A stretch of 64,000 nucleotides of DNA from Noviherbaspirillum aerium (GCF_008929045.1 NZ_VFAH01000009.1:1-64000); one strand, 5' to 3'; shown: positions 1 to 8,882, counted from the stretch's first letter. Numbers and translations are program-made. The notes: a model not told the origin generated them from the sequence alone.

Positions 1-2
1 CG

Positions 3-278
3 CCGGAGCTGCACCTGCACCTGGAAGAGGGCGAGAACGTGGCGCTGATTGCGAAGCTGCAGCAGGACGCGAAGTTTCCGGATGCCGAGCAGATCGTGAC
101 GATCGACGGCCTGCGCGTGGAATATGCCGACGGTTTCGGCCTGGCGCGCTCGTCGAACACGACGCCGGTGGTGGTGATGCGTTTCGAAGGCGAGTCGCAA
201 GAGGCGCTGGAGCGCATCCAGAACGACTTCAAGCGCGCCATTCTCGCCGCCAAGGCGGATGCCAAGCTGTCGTTCTGA
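3..278 (+). CDS. Phosphomannomutase/phosphoglucomutase, C-terminal end (gene starts before the window)
   Basis: This is the 3' end of an alpha-D-phosphohexomutase gene. The frame is open from the left edge of the window, so the GTG at 39 is an internal codon and not the start. The visible piece reads LEEGEN, then TIDGLRVEY and GFGLARSSNTTPVVVMRF. This is the C-terminal domain 4 of the AlgC/ManB family, where the R-S-S-N-T loop contacts the phosphate of the sugar substrate. These enzymes interconvert mannose-6-P/mannose-1-P or glucose-6-P/glucose-1-P for LPS and exopolysaccharide precursors. That role fits waaC and waaA directly downstream (21 bp gap) and galU later in the window. Which hexose is preferred cannot be told from this fragment. 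Confidence 0.85.
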   Translation, partial: PELHLHLEEGENVALIAKLQQDAKFPDAEQIVTIDGLRVEYADGFGLARSSNTTPVVVMRFEGESQEALERIQNDFKRAILAAKADAKLSF

Positions 279-299
279 CCCGGCGCCCTGGCATCGATC

Positions 300-1310
300 A
301 TGAAGATCCTGATCGTCCGCGTATCCTCGCTCGGCGACGTCGTGCACAACATGCCGATGGTGGCGGACATCCTGCGCCGCCATCCGGATGCGCAGATCGA
401 CTGGGTGGTGGAGGAAGCCTACACCAGCCTGGTGCGGCTCAACACCGGCGTGCGCCACGTGATTCCGTTCGCGCTGCGGCGCTGGCGCAAGAGCCTGCTG
501 GCGGCGGACACGCGCGCGGAAATCCGTCGCTTCCGCGAGCGCCTGCGCGAGGAAGCCTATGACTATGTGTTCGATACCCAGGGCCTGACCAAGACCGGCA
601 TCGTCATGCGCATGGCGAGACTGGCGCCCGGAGGCAGGCGCATCGGCCTGGCCAACGGCACCGAGGGTTCGGGCTACGAAGGCGTCTCGCGCATCTTTCA
701 TCACAAGAGCATTCCGGTCGACATCAGGACGCATGCCGTCCTGCGCGGGCGCCTGGTGGCCGCCGCCGCGCTCGGTTACGTGGTCGACACGCCGGCCGAT
801 TTCCTGCTGGCGCCGCCGCGGCTGGAGCAGCAAAGTCCCGCCTGGCTGCCGGACGGCCGCTATGCGGTCTTCTTCCATGCCACCGCGCGCGCTTCCAAGC
901 AATGGGCGCCGGACAACTGGATCGAAACCGCCGGATTGCTAGCCGAACGCGGCCTGCCGGTACTGCTGGCCTGGGGCAGCGATGCCGAAAGGGCGGATGC
1001 GCAGCGCCTTGCCGCGCGGATGGTCAATGCCACCGTACTGCCGAAGCTGTCGATGATGGAAGCCGTGCTGCTGGCGCAGCGGACCAGCCTGGCGATCGGC
1101 GTCGACACCGGCCTCACCCATATCGCCGCCGCCTACGAGCGGCCCACCATCGAGCTGTACTGCGACTCGCCGCGCTGGAAGACCGAGGGCAACTGGTCCT
1201 CCAGCATCATCAACCTCGGCGACCAGGGCGCGCCGCCTTCGGTGGCCGACGTTGCCACCGCCATCACCAGCCTGCTGGGCGCGGCGGATGTCCGGCGCGT
1301 TCGGCCTTGA
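300..1310 (+). CDS. waaC: Lipopolysaccharide heptosyltransferase I
   Basis: A 336-residue GT9-family glycosyltransferase that adds the first L-glycero-D-manno-heptose to Kdo of the LPS inner core at the cytoplasmic face of the inner membrane. The N-terminus MKILIVRVSSLGDVVHNMP is the typical WaaC opening, with the SSLGD loop. The C-terminal half carries GVDTGLTHIAAAYERPTIELY, the ADP-heptose binding signature (about residues 266-286). Length matches the family (about 320-340). The ATG directly follows the upstream mutase gene, and waaA starts 31 bp downstream, so this is an LPS-core operon. WaaF (heptosyltransferase II) belongs to the same family, but the N-terminal motif and pairing with waaA favour WaaC. 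Confidence 0.93.
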   Translation: MKILIVRVSSLGDVVHNMPMVADILRRHPDAQIDWVVEEAYTSLVRLNTGVRHVIPFALRRWRKSLLAADTRAEIRRFRERLREEAYDYVFDTQGLTKTGIVMRMARLAPGGRRIGLANGTEGSGYEGVSRIFHHKSIPVDIRTHAVLRGRLVAAAALGYVVDTPADFLLAPPRLEQQSPAWLPDGRYAVFFHATARASKQWAPDNWIETAGLLAERGLPVLLAWGSDAERADAQRLAARMVNATVLPKLSMMEAVLLAQRTSLAIGVDTGLTHIAAAYERPTIELYCDSPRWKTEGNWSSSIINLGDQGAPPSVADVATAITSLLGAADVRRVRP

Positions 1311-1341
1311 CTGCCGATTCCAGCGATTCCACCGATTGCCG

Positions 1342-2616
1342 ATGAGACTTCTCTATTCCCTTGCATGGTGGCTGGCGCTGCCGCTGGTGCTCTGCCGCCT
1401 GTGGCTGCGCGGCCGCCAGGAGCCGGGCTACCGGCGGCATCTGGCCGAACGCTTCGGCTTCTACGCGCCAAGGCCGGCGGCGCCGCTGCTCTGGGTGCAT
1501 GCCGTTTCGGTCGGCGAAACCCGCGCCGCCGAGCCATTGATCGACGCGCTGCTTGCCGCCTATCCCCGCCATGCCATCCTGCTGACGCACATGACCCCCA
1601 CCGGCCGCGCCACCGGACAGGCGCTGTACGGCAAGCATGGCGAACGCCTGCGCCAATCCTACCTGCCCTATGACACCGGCTGGATGGTCGGCCGTTTCCT
1701 GCGCCATTTCCGGCCGGCGATCTGCATCCTGATGGAGACCGAAGTCTGGCCCAACGTGATGGCCCAATGCCGCCGCCACGAGGTGCCGGTGGCGCTGGTC
1801 AATGCGCGGCTGTCGGCGCGTTCGCTGGCCAAGGCCCGGCGGCTGTCGGCATTGATGACCGAAGCGGCGCGCGCCATGTCCTGCGTCGCCGCGCAGACCG
1901 AGGCCGATGCCGAACGCCTGCGCTCGCTCGGCGCGCCGCATGTCGCGGTGACCGGCAGCGTCAAGTTCGATGTGACGCCGCCGCAGGCAGCCATCGACAA
2001 GGGGCTCGCGATGCGCGCGCAGATCGGCGGACGTCCGGTCTTCCTCTGCGCCAGCACGCGCGAGGGCGAGGAAGGCCTGATTCTCGATGCCTGGAAAAAG
2101 ACGGATGCCGCCGAGGCCCTGCTGCTGATCGTGCCGCGCCATCCGCAGCGTTTCGACGAGGTGGCGCGCATGGTTGAGGAGCGCGGCTTTGCATTGGCGC
2201 GCCGGTCCGCCATGGGTGACCGGCCCGTCGCCGCCGACGTGCAGGTGCTGCTGGGCGACTCCATGGGCGAGATGTTCGCCTATTACGCGGCCTGCGACCT
2301 GGCCTTCATCGGCGGCAGCCTGCTGCCGCTCGGCGGGCAGAACCTGATTGAAGCCTGCGCGGTCGGCAAGCCGGTGCTGATCGGGCCGCATACCTTCAAT
2401 TTCGCGGCGGTCAGCGATGATGCCGTGGCCGCCGGCGCGGCAATGCGGATCGAGGATGCCGATGTCCTGGCGCGGGAAGCGCGGCGCCTTCTGGCAGACG
2501 AGGGGCGGCGTACCGCAATGGGCGGCAAGGCGCTCGCCTTTGCCCGGCAGCACCGCGGTGCGACCGAGCGCACCATGGTACTGCTGCGCAAACTGGTCCG
2601 ACACAGCCAGGACTGA
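1342..2616 (+). CDS. waaA: 3-deoxy-D-manno-octulosonic acid (Kdo) transferase
   Basis: A 424-residue GT30 enzyme that transfers Kdo from CMP-Kdo onto lipid A precursor at the inner membrane. The start is placed at ATG 1342, giving MRLLYSLAWWLALPLVLCRL, the usual N-terminal membrane anchor; the frame is open further upstream but those codons overlap waaC. WVHAVSVGETRAAEPLIDAL contains the Glu expected to act as catalytic base. METEVWPN in mid-protein and FIGGSLLPLGGQNLIEA plus KPVLIGPHTFNF near the C-terminus are all diagnostic of WaaA. Whether the enzyme adds one or two Kdo residues cannot be read from sequence. Confidence 0.95.
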   Translation: MRLLYSLAWWLALPLVLCRLWLRGRQEPGYRRHLAERFGFYAPRPAAPLLWVHAVSVGETRAAEPLIDALLAAYPRHAILLTHMTPTGRATGQALYGKHGERLRQSYLPYDTGWMVGRFLRHFRPAICILMETEVWPNVMAQCRRHEVPVALVNARLSARSLAKARRLSALMTEAARAMSCVAAQTEADAERLRSLGAPHVAVTGSVKFDVTPPQAAIDKGLAMRAQIGGRPVFLCASTREGEEGLILDAWKKTDAAEALLLIVPRHPQRFDEVARMVEERGFALARRSAMGDRPVAADVQVLLGDSMGEMFAYYAACDLAFIGGSLLPLGGQNLIEACAVGKPVLIGPHTFNFAAVSDDAVAAGAAMRIEDADVLAREARRLLADEGRRTAMGGKALAFARQHRGATERTMVLLRKLVRHSQD

Positions 2617-2696
2617 AACCGCGCCAGCGCCTGTTCATATGCATTCCGGCAGTCCATGATGGACCTGCCGGAGCCGCCAAGGCTGCGGGCCGGTGC

Positions 2697-3695
2697 TCAA
2701 GCCGTCTTTGGAAAACTCTCGGTAAAGTCGCAGTTGAATCCGGAATATTGCCGGGCCTTTTCCAGCGGCGGCAGGTAGGTGCCCGACTGCGGGGTGGCAT
2801 GCAGCTCCTTCCCGTTCTCGAACATGACTTCACCGGCATACTTCACATAAGGCGCATAACCGGAAACCTGCGCATGCCCATGGCCGCCCGATGTCTTGGG
2901 GGCCACGCGAATCGTTCCGTCCAGCATGGTGACGAAAACATATCTTTTCTTCGGAAGCGGTTCCGACATCGCTCCGGTCTCTGCATTCTTCAGCTTCCAT
3001 GTGCCGTCCGTCTGCCTGATCAGCGTGGAGTGGTGCTTGAGCTGTGGATCGAATCCGTCCTTCTCCTTGACCAGAACAATGGCGGCCCTCAAATACACCA
3101 CGGACGGTGCGCCATTTCCTGAAACGCTGTCGTGCTTTTTCATGCGAACCTGCCCCTCTTTGTCCAGCGCCAGACCGTCTTCTTTCTTATTGGGGTCGTA
3201 CTGATAGAAAGGGGTCCGCATGGCCTTTTCTCTCCAGTCCTTTTGGGAAAGGGCTTTTGTATCAATGTCTCCGGCATGGCCCGTCTCAAGCTCCCGAACG
3301 TGTTCGCGTTTTGGTGTTTCTTCGAGGGCGCCGGTTGAAACGGCATGCCGCAAGGCAGGCCTGCCTGCGGGTTGCGGGGAAGCACCGGAAGAGGAGCCTG
3401 CGGGCGCTTGCGGCGGCCTAAGGGCGGGCGCGGCAGGCTGGTGCTGCTTGTAAAGCTCATCCAGGTCCGTCGAGGTATCGCGCTTGTGCCCGGATGGCGT
3501 GGCAGCCGGTGGCTGGCACAAGGCACGCAGTTTCGCCGCGGCGGCTGTCCCGGATGGACCATGGCGCACCGGCACCGAAGACGATGGCGGGGACGGGTCG
3601 GGCGTGGAGGGGACATTGGTTTGCGGTCGTTCGGCCAGGCTTTCGGCCGGTGGACATGCCGGGGACGGCGGACGGGATATGCGGGATGGATTCAT
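2697..3695 (-). CDS. Effector-like protein with Ser/Pro-rich N-terminus and C-terminal AGEV-SGTY motif
   Basis: A 332-residue protein of unknown function. Residues 1-130 are low complexity, rich in Pro, Ser and Ala, with no signal peptide or membrane segment. The C-terminal part (about residues 150-320) is charged and probably folded. It ends in HGHAQVSGYAPYVKYAGEV (from about residue 272), then FENGKEL and SGTYLPP (about 304-310). From memory, a similar AGE-h-x-h-x-x-G ... SGHY-x-P pattern recurs in candidate effector and toxin proteins of host-associated proteobacteria. A disordered Ser/Pro-rich leader is typical of type III substrates. The gene stands alone between waaA (convergent) and mshE (divergent). 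Secretion and function are inference; no secretion system is in the window. Confidence 0.6.
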   Translation of the reverse strand: MNPSRISRPPSPACPPAESLAERPQTNVPSTPDPSPPSSSVPVRHGPSGTAAAAKLRALCQPPAATPSGHKRDTSTDLDELYKQHQPAAPALRPPQAPAGSSSGASPQPAGRPALRHAVSTGALEETPKREHVRELETGHAGDIDTKALSQKDWREKAMRTPFYQYDPNKKEDGLALDKEGQVRMKKHDSVSGNGAPSVVYLRAAIVLVKEKDGFDPQLKHHSTLIRQTDGTWKLKNAETGAMSEPLPKKRYVFVTMLDGTIRVAPKTSGGHGHAQVSGYAPYVKYAGEVMFENGKELHATPQSGTYLPPLEKARQYSGFNCDFTESFPKTA

Positions 3696-4084
3696 TGTTT
3701 CGCTGCCATGGAAAAGGATAATGTTTTGAAATGAGGTGGCATGTCATGCCGGCATCCTTGAGTGCAGGCGCGAGCACGAGCGAGCATAAGTGAGCATAAG
3801 TGGCGGCAAGTCGCGTCCGGTTCCATGACAATCCGGCATTGGGCAAATGGATGCCTGTCGTTGCCACCGCAAGCTTCGGTGCGATGGCCTTGCGCGAAAG
3901 GGAAGGCAAAGGAAGGATAAGGAAAGCGCGGCAAGGCGGCCAAGCAGCGGAGCGACGGCGCAGAACCGGCGGAGCGCGGCGCATGCCAAAGCTCTAATTA
4001 TCAAAATTCCCAATAAAAACAATTCACTAGGGAAACACGATTGTGGCTAAAATACGCGTTGGTTCGTCCTGATGAGGAGCGTGT
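3696..4084. other. Intergenic region between the effector-like gene and mshE (divergent promoters)
   Basis: A 389-bp gap between divergent genes. Next to the effector-like gene lies a perfect 13-bp dyad, GGCATGTCATGCC, at 3738-3750, 43 bp upstream of its start codon, which could be an operator. A 10-bp unit (gagcataagt) occurs twice in tandem around 3781-3801. The part next to mshE (about 3996-4055) is clearly AT-rich, unlike its surroundings, with a -10-like TAAAAT at 4048-4053 but no good -35. No convincing gene is present: the short frames here have neither a ribosome binding site nor a recognisable product. Confidence 0.5.
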
Positions 4085-5788
4085 ATGGCCCGGCCGGAAA
4101 AGGTCCGCCTTGGTGAAATCCTGGTGCAGCAAAACCTGCTCTCCGAAGAGCAGCTCCAGTTTTCCCTCGCCGAGCAAAAGCGCACCGGCCGCAAGCTCGG
4201 ACGCGTCTTCATCGAGAACGGCTTCGTCACCGAGGAAAAGATCTCCGGTGCGCTCGCCCGCCAGCTCAACATCCCGTACATCAACCTCAAGTTTTACAAC
4301 ACCCGGCCCGAAGTGGTGCGGCTGCTGCCGGAAACCCAGGCGCGCCGTTTCCGCGCCATTGCGCTCGAAGACCGGGGCAGCGCGCTCCTGATCGGCATGG
4401 CCGATCCCACCGACCTGTTCGCCTACGACGAAGTGGCACGGGTGGTCAGGCGCAATATCGAACTCGCGGTCGTCAATGAAGGCGAACTGCTGCAGACCAT
4501 CGACCGCCTGTATCGCCGCACCGATGAAATCACCGGCCTGGCGCGCGAGCTGGAACAGGACCTGGGCGACAGCTATGTCGATTTCGGCAACCTCGGCGGC
4601 ACGCCGGGCATTGAGGAAGCGCCGGTCGTCAAGCTGCTGCAGTCGGTGTTCGACGACGCCGCGCAGGTCAGGGCATCGGATATCCATATCGAGCCCCAGG
4701 AAAGCCGGCTGCAGATCCGCTTCCGCATCGACGGCGTGCTGCACATGCAGACCGAGGCCGACATCAAGATCGCGCAGGCGCTGGCCCTGCGGCTGAAGCT
4801 GATTTCCGGTCTCGACATTTCCGAAAAGCGCCTGCCGCAGGATGGCCGCTTCGCCATCAAGGTCAAGCAGGCGCAGGTCGATGTCCGTATCTCGACCATG
4901 CCGACGCAGTACGGCGAGTCGGTCGTCATGCGTCTGCTCAACCAGAGCGGCGGCATTCTCAAGCTCGATTCGATCGGCATGCCGGCCGCGATGGTGCAGC
5001 GCTTCCGCGGCATCCTGCAGCGGCCCAACGGACTGGTCCTGGTGACCGGGCCGACCGGCAGCGGCAAGACCACCACCCTGTACGGCGCGCTGGCCGAACT
5101 CAATACCGTGGAACGCAAGCTCATCACCGTGGAAGATCCGGTGGAATATCGCCTGCCCGGCATCAACCAGGTCCAGGTGAATGAAAAGATCGAACTCAGC
5201 TTCGCCCGCGTGCTGCGCTCGGCCCTGCGCCAGGATCCGGATGTGGTGCTGGTGGGCGAGATGCGCGACCAGGAAACGGCGCAGATCGGCATGCGCGCCG
5301 CCCTGACCGGCCACCTCGTGCTGTCCACGCTGCATACCAACGATGCGATCAGCACCCCGGTGCGCCTGCTGGACATGGGCGTGCCGCGCTACATGGTGGC
5401 CACCTCGCTGCAGGCGGTGCTGGCGCAGCGCCTGGTGCGGGTCATTTGCGAGAGCTGCACCGAGCCCTACGACCTGAAGCCGGCCGAGCAGCAATGGCTG
5501 CGCCTGGAGCTGGGCGCCGGCGCCGCCGAGCATCGCTATGTGCACGGGCGGGGCTGCTCGCATTGCAACGGCACCGGCTATCGCGGCCGCACCGGCGTGT
5601 ATGAAATGCTGGAAATGTCCGAGCAGGTCGCCGAAGCGGCCAATCACCATGAACCCGGCCACTTCATGAAAGTGGCGCAGGCGCAGATGGGCGGCAATAC
5701 CCTGCGCCGCCATGCGGTCGCTCTCGTTGCCGCCGGCAAGACGACGGTGAGCGAAGCGATGCGGGTCAGCAACCAGTTCGATATCTGA
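4085..5788 (+). CDS. mshE: MSHA pilus assembly ATPase MshE (GspE/PilB family)
   Basis: A 567-residue hexameric secretion ATPase that powers pilus extension from the cytoplasmic side. The N-terminal MshEN region (residues 1-150, VRLGEILVQQNLLSEEQL) is the domain that binds c-di-GMP in known MshE proteins. The ATPase core follows with Walker A GPTGSGKTTT (about 322-331), a Walker B-like DPDVVLVGEMRD (about 384-395) and the HTND histidine region. A tetra-cysteine zinc site (CESC near 455, CSHCNGTGYRGR near 490) is typical of extension ATPases and absent from the retraction ATPase PilT. It is the first gene of the MSHA locus. Two GGDEF proteins elsewhere in the window could supply c-di-GMP. Confidence 0.93.
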   Translation: MARPEKVRLGEILVQQNLLSEEQLQFSLAEQKRTGRKLGRVFIENGFVTEEKISGALARQLNIPYINLKFYNTRPEVVRLLPETQARRFRAIALEDRGSALLIGMADPTDLFAYDEVARVVRRNIELAVVNEGELLQTIDRLYRRTDEITGLARELEQDLGDSYVDFGNLGGTPGIEEAPVVKLLQSVFDDAAQVRASDIHIEPQESRLQIRFRIDGVLHMQTEADIKIAQALALRLKLISGLDISEKRLPQDGRFAIKVKQAQVDVRISTMPTQYGESVVMRLLNQSGGILKLDSIGMPAAMVQRFRGILQRPNGLVLVTGPTGSGKTTTLYGALAELNTVERKLITVEDPVEYRLPGINQVQVNEKIELSFARVLRSALRQDPDVVLVGEMRDQETAQIGMRAALTGHLVLSTLHTNDAISTPVRLLDMGVPRYMVATSLQAVLAQRLVRVICESCTEPYDLKPAEQQWLRLELGAGAAEHRYVHGRGCSHCNGTGYRGRTGVYEMLEMSEQVAEAANHHEPGHFMKVAQAQMGGNTLRRHAVALVAAGKTTVSEAMRVSNQFDI

Positions 5789-5856
5789 ACGGGATGACCA
5801 TGCCGGCCACCGCCATAGACACAGCCACCGCCACCGCAGCGAAGTAAGGAGCAAGC

Positions 5857-7092
5857 TTGCCATTCTTTGCCTATAAAGCCAGGGACGCACGCGGCGAACT
5901 GCTCAGCGGCGTGCTCGAGAGCGCGGACCGCAACGCGGTCGCGGACCAGCTGTTCAGCACCGGCATGACCCCGGTCGACATCACCGAAACCCGCAAGCCC
6001 GCCGGCAGCGGCAGCGGCGGCGAAGCCTGGTGGGTGCGCCTGACCGAACAGAAGATCACGTCCATCGACGTGCAATTGTTCAGCCGCCAGCTCTACACGC
6101 TGCTCAAGGCCGGCGTGCCCATCATGCGCGGGCTGGCCGGACTGCAGGAGTCGGCGGTCAACCGCTCCTTCGCCAAGGTGCTCAAGGATCTCAGGGAATC
6201 GCTGGATGCGGGCCGGGAACTGTCCGCCGCCATGCGTCGCCATCCGGACGTGTTTTCCCATTTCTACCTGAGCATGGTGCGCATCGGCGAGGCCACCGGG
6301 CGCATGGAGGAAATCTTCATGCGGCTCTTCGTCCATATCGAATTCGAACGCGAGATGCGGGCGCGGGTGAAGTCGGCGCTGCGCTATCCGATGTTCGTCA
6401 TGACGGCGATGGTAGCCGCCATCGCCGTCATCAACCTGTTCGTGATTCCCGCGTTCGCCGGCGTGTACAAGGGCTTCAATGCCGAACTGCCGCTGATGAC
6501 CCGCATTCTGATCGCCACTTCCAATTTCACGATCAGCTACTGGCCGCTGATCCTGGTTGCCGCCATCGGCGCCGGCCTCGGCTTCAGGATGATTATCCGC
6601 ACCGAGGAAGGCCGCTTTCGCTGGGACCGGATCAAGCTGCGCATACCGATCGTCGGCAAGATCATGCTCAAGGCCACGCTGGCGCGCTTCGCCCGCAGCT
6701 TCGCGCTGGCCAGCAAGAGCGGCGTGCCCATCGTGCAAGGCCTGAGCGTGGTGTCCGAGACGGTCGACAATGCCTATATCGCCAGCCGCATCAACCAGAT
6801 GCGCGACGGCGTCGAGCGCGGCGAATCCATCCTGCGCACCGCCGCCTCGGCCGGCGTGTTCACCCCGGTGGTGCTGCAGATGGTGGCGGTCGGCGAGGAA
6901 ACCGGCGAGCTCGACAGCCTCATGGAAGAGGTCGCCGGAATGTACGAGCGCGAAGTCGATTACGAGCTCAAGACCCTGTCCGCGCAGATCGAACCCATCC
7001 TCATTTCCGGCCTCGCCATCCTGGTCCTCGTGCTCGCGCTGGGCGTGTTCCTGCCGATCTGGGACCTCGGCAAGGCGGCGATGGGGCGCTAG
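5857..7092 (+). CDS. mshG: MSHA pilus inner-membrane platform protein MshG (GspF/PilC family)
   Basis: A 411-residue GspF-family polytopic protein, the inner-membrane platform linking the MshE motor to the pilus. The protein begins at TTG 5857 (PFFAYKARDARGELLSG follows), chosen because AAGGAG lies at the right distance upstream and the family starts this way. Two homologous GspF domains (about residues 65-190 and 270-390) each contain the LL(K/A)SGVPI-type motif, here LLKAGVPIMRGL and ASKSGVPIVQGL. Membrane segments lie near 165-190, 215-235 and 375-400. A 68-bp gap separates it from mshE. Confidence 0.92.
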   Translation: MPFFAYKARDARGELLSGVLESADRNAVADQLFSTGMTPVDITETRKPAGSGSGGEAWWVRLTEQKITSIDVQLFSRQLYTLLKAGVPIMRGLAGLQESAVNRSFAKVLKDLRESLDAGRELSAAMRRHPDVFSHFYLSMVRIGEATGRMEEIFMRLFVHIEFEREMRARVKSALRYPMFVMTAMVAAIAVINLFVIPAFAGVYKGFNAELPLMTRILIATSNFTISYWPLILVAAIGAGLGFRMIIRTEEGRFRWDRIKLRIPIVGKIMLKATLARFARSFALASKSGVPIVQGLSVVSETVDNAYIASRINQMRDGVERGESILRTAASAGVFTPVVLQMVAVGEETGELDSLMEEVAGMYEREVDYELKTLSAQIEPILISGLAILVLVLALGVFLPIWDLGKAAMGR

Positions 7093-7093
7093 C

Positions 7094-7675
7094 GTGGCAA
7101 CGCCGGCCAGGGCACGCGGCAGCCTGCGCCCATCGCACCGGGCGCGGGGCTTCTTCGTGCTGAAGCTGGTCATCTCCGTCATCGTCATCGGCGCCATCGC
7201 GCTGCCCATCTTCGAGCGCCTGCGCTATTACCAGGAAGTCGCCGAAAAGGCCTATGTCGATTACGCCATCAACGGCATGCGCAGCGGGCTGCGCCTGCGC
7301 ATCGCCGCGATGATGCTGGAGGGGAGGGGGCGGGAAGCGTACCGGCTGGCGGGGCAGAATCCGATCGACTGGCTGGAACGGCATCCCGACAACTATGCCG
7401 GCGAACTCATCCGCCCCGATCGGGATACGCTCCAGCCCGGCACTTGGTATTTCGACCTGGAGACCCGACGGCTGGTGTACCTGGTCAAGCACGGCGAGCA
7501 CTTCCGCTATGGTGATGGCAGCGAAGACAGCCGAGGCAGCGGCGTCGCAAAGATGATCGAGTTGCAGGCCAGGCTGGTCGGGCCGCCCCAAGCCGAAGGA
7601 AGCGGACCGCCCGACAACGGCGCCAGCGTCACGGTCGCCCTGCAAAAGCATCGCGCCTACGAATGGATACGGTGA
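7094..7675 (+). CDS. MshF-like pilus accessory protein with atypical pseudopilin N-terminus
   Basis: A 193-residue protein starting at GTG 7094, one base after the mshG stop, so translation is probably coupled. It has a short basic leader and then GFFVLKLVISVIVIGAIALP, a class III prepilin-like cleavage site (G/F) followed by one hydrophobic helix. The conserved Glu at mature position 5 is replaced by Lys. The rest is a soluble periplasmic domain without a recognisable fold. Its position between mshG and the first prepilin gene is that of mshF in the Vibrio MSHA locus, which is the main reason for the name. Whether it is cleaved by a prepilin peptidase is open. Confidence 0.6.
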   Translation: MATPARARGSLRPSHRARGFFVLKLVISVIVIGAIALPIFERLRYYQEVAEKAYVDYAINGMRSGLRLRIAAMMLEGRGREAYRLAGQNPIDWLERHPDNYAGELIRPDRDTLQPGTWYFDLETRRLVYLVKHGEHFRYGDGSEDSRGSGVAKMIELQARLVGPPQAEGSGPPDNGASVTVALQKHRAYEWIR

Positions 7676-7773
7676 AGCGCCGCTTTGTGGAACCCGATGC
7701 GGTTTTGCCTGAAAAAGCGGCATGGCGGGCGGAAGCTCCGGTATCATTTGCCGGAGGGAAAGGGAGCGCCTTT

Positions 7774-8304
7774 ATGAACGAGCGAACAATGCGGAACAAG
7801 CAAAACCAGCAAAAGCAGCCATCGAAGCGGGCCGGCAACCAGGGTTTTACGCTGGTCGAACTGGTGGTCGTCGTCACCATCATCAGCATACTGGGCGCCT
7901 TCGCGCTGCCCAAATTCGCGGCGCTGCAGGCCGATGCGCGCATGGCCAAGATGCAAAGCGCCGCCGGCTCGATGAAGGCCGCCGCCGCGATGGCGCATGC
8001 GACGCTGATCACCCGCGGCCACTCCGCTGGCTTTACCGGCACCCCCGACCCGGCAATTGTGATCGAGGGTGTCGAGGTCACCTATGTGAACGGCTATCCG
8101 AACGCGACCAGCATCGTCGCGCTGGCCGGACTGGCCGACGACTATGTGACAACAGGCCTCACCTCTCCGCGCGTCGTGGCGGCCGACAGCAAGCATACCG
8201 GTAGCAGCGCCGCCAACGACTGCACCGTGTCCTATGTCACCCCGGCGGCGGCCAATAACCAGCCGACGTTTACCGTGAATGCAACACTGGACAACTGCAC
8301 TTGA
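7774..8304 (+). CDS. mshB: MSHA-type prepilin (MshB-like minor pilin)
   Basis: A 176-residue type IV prepilin. The start is taken at ATG 7774, preceded by AAGGGAG; the frame extends upstream, but those codons overlap the previous gene. A 24-residue basic leader ends in NQG, and mature residues [22 protein letters not shown] carry Phe1 and Glu5. Paired cysteines near the C-terminus (about residues 152 and 175) could form the D-region disulfide. It lies between the mshF-like gene and the mshA-like gene, which is the place of mshB in Vibrio. It could instead be a second major pilin. Confidence 0.8.
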   Translation: MNERTMRNKQNQQKQPSKRAGNQGFTLVELVVVVTIISILGAFALPKFAALQADARMAKMQSAAGSMKAAAAMAHATLITRGHSAGFTGTPDPAIVIEGVEVTYVNGYPNATSIVALAGLADDYVTTGLTSPRVVAADSKHTGSSAANDCTVSYVTPAAANNQPTFTVNATLDNCT

Positions 8305-8404
8305 CTATCCATCTGGAAACTTCGAAAAAGAGCTGTTATATTCGAACCGCCTTGGTAAAGCCGACGGCACATATTTGGACATTCTTAATTCACAGGACAG
8401 AAAA

Positions 8405-8854
8405 ATGAAAAAGATTCGTGGTGCTCAGGCTGGCTTTACCCTGATTGAGCTCGTGGTGGTGATTGTGATTCTCGGGATTTTGGCGGCTACGGCATTGCCG
8501 AAGTTTGTGGATTTGAGTGGAGATGCTAGTAAGGCGGCTGCGAATGGCGTAGCAGCGGCCATTACCTCTGGTACTGCTGTGAACTATGGTGCTAAGCAAG
8601 CGGGAAATGCAACTGCTAAACCGCTGGATGGCGCAGTCTGTACAGACACAGTTTTAAAAGATTTTGTTACTGGAGTGACACTTGTTGCGGCAAGAGCTAA
8701 GCCTACAGATGCTGCAACTGCAACTTCGTCCAACGAATTTGAGGTAGGTGGTACTGAAACCTGTGCAGGGAAAAAGGCTGGTGAAATCGCTACATGTACA
8801 GTTCAAGGCTACAAAGGCGCCTCAGTAACGGCTACGATTGTTTGTACAGGATAA
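8405..8854 (+). CDS. mshA: MSHA major pilin subunit MshA
   Basis: A 149-residue type IV prepilin with the short leader [10 protein letters not shown], then [20 protein letters not shown] (Phe1, Glu5). Length and leader are typical of major MSHA pilins. The D-region cysteines (VCTD, TCAGKK, ATCTV, IVCTG) suggest one or two disulfides. The start at ATG 8405 has AGGACAG upstream. Base and codon use differ from the neighbours: Ala, Thr and Val codons often end in T or A and the gene is visibly less GC-rich. This may mean an exchanged pilin allele or selection in a highly expressed gene. A stem-loop follows the stop codon. Confidence 0.85.
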   Translation: MKKIRGAQAGFTLIELVVVIVILGILAATALPKFVDLSGDASKAAANGVAAAITSGTAVNYGAKQAGNATAKPLDGAVCTDTVLKDFVTGVTLVAARAKPTDAATATSSNEFEVGGTETCAGKKAGEIATCTVQGYKGASVTATIVCTG

Positions 8855-8860
8855 ATACGC

Positions 8861-8882
8861 GTCGCTACTTTATAGTGGCGGC
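8861..8882 (+). terminator. Stem-loop after mshA, possible attenuator or mRNA-stabilising hairpin
   Basis: Just after the mshA stop codon, gtcgctac and gtggcggc form an 8-bp stem (two G-U pairs) around the loop tttata, followed by the AT-rich attatatttat. A T-tract of the usual kind is missing, so full termination is uncertain. The site would let mshA mRNA accumulate over the downstream adhesin gene. Confidence 0.4.

Noticed and set aside
3696-3780. Hrp/PIP box in front of the effector-like gene
   Set aside because: No TTCGB-N15-TTCGB or similar hrp promoter pattern was found, so type III regulation has no direct support.
4001-5890. Long open frame opposite mshE
   Set aside because: Antisense shadow; mshE on the plus strand has Walker motifs and a zinc site.
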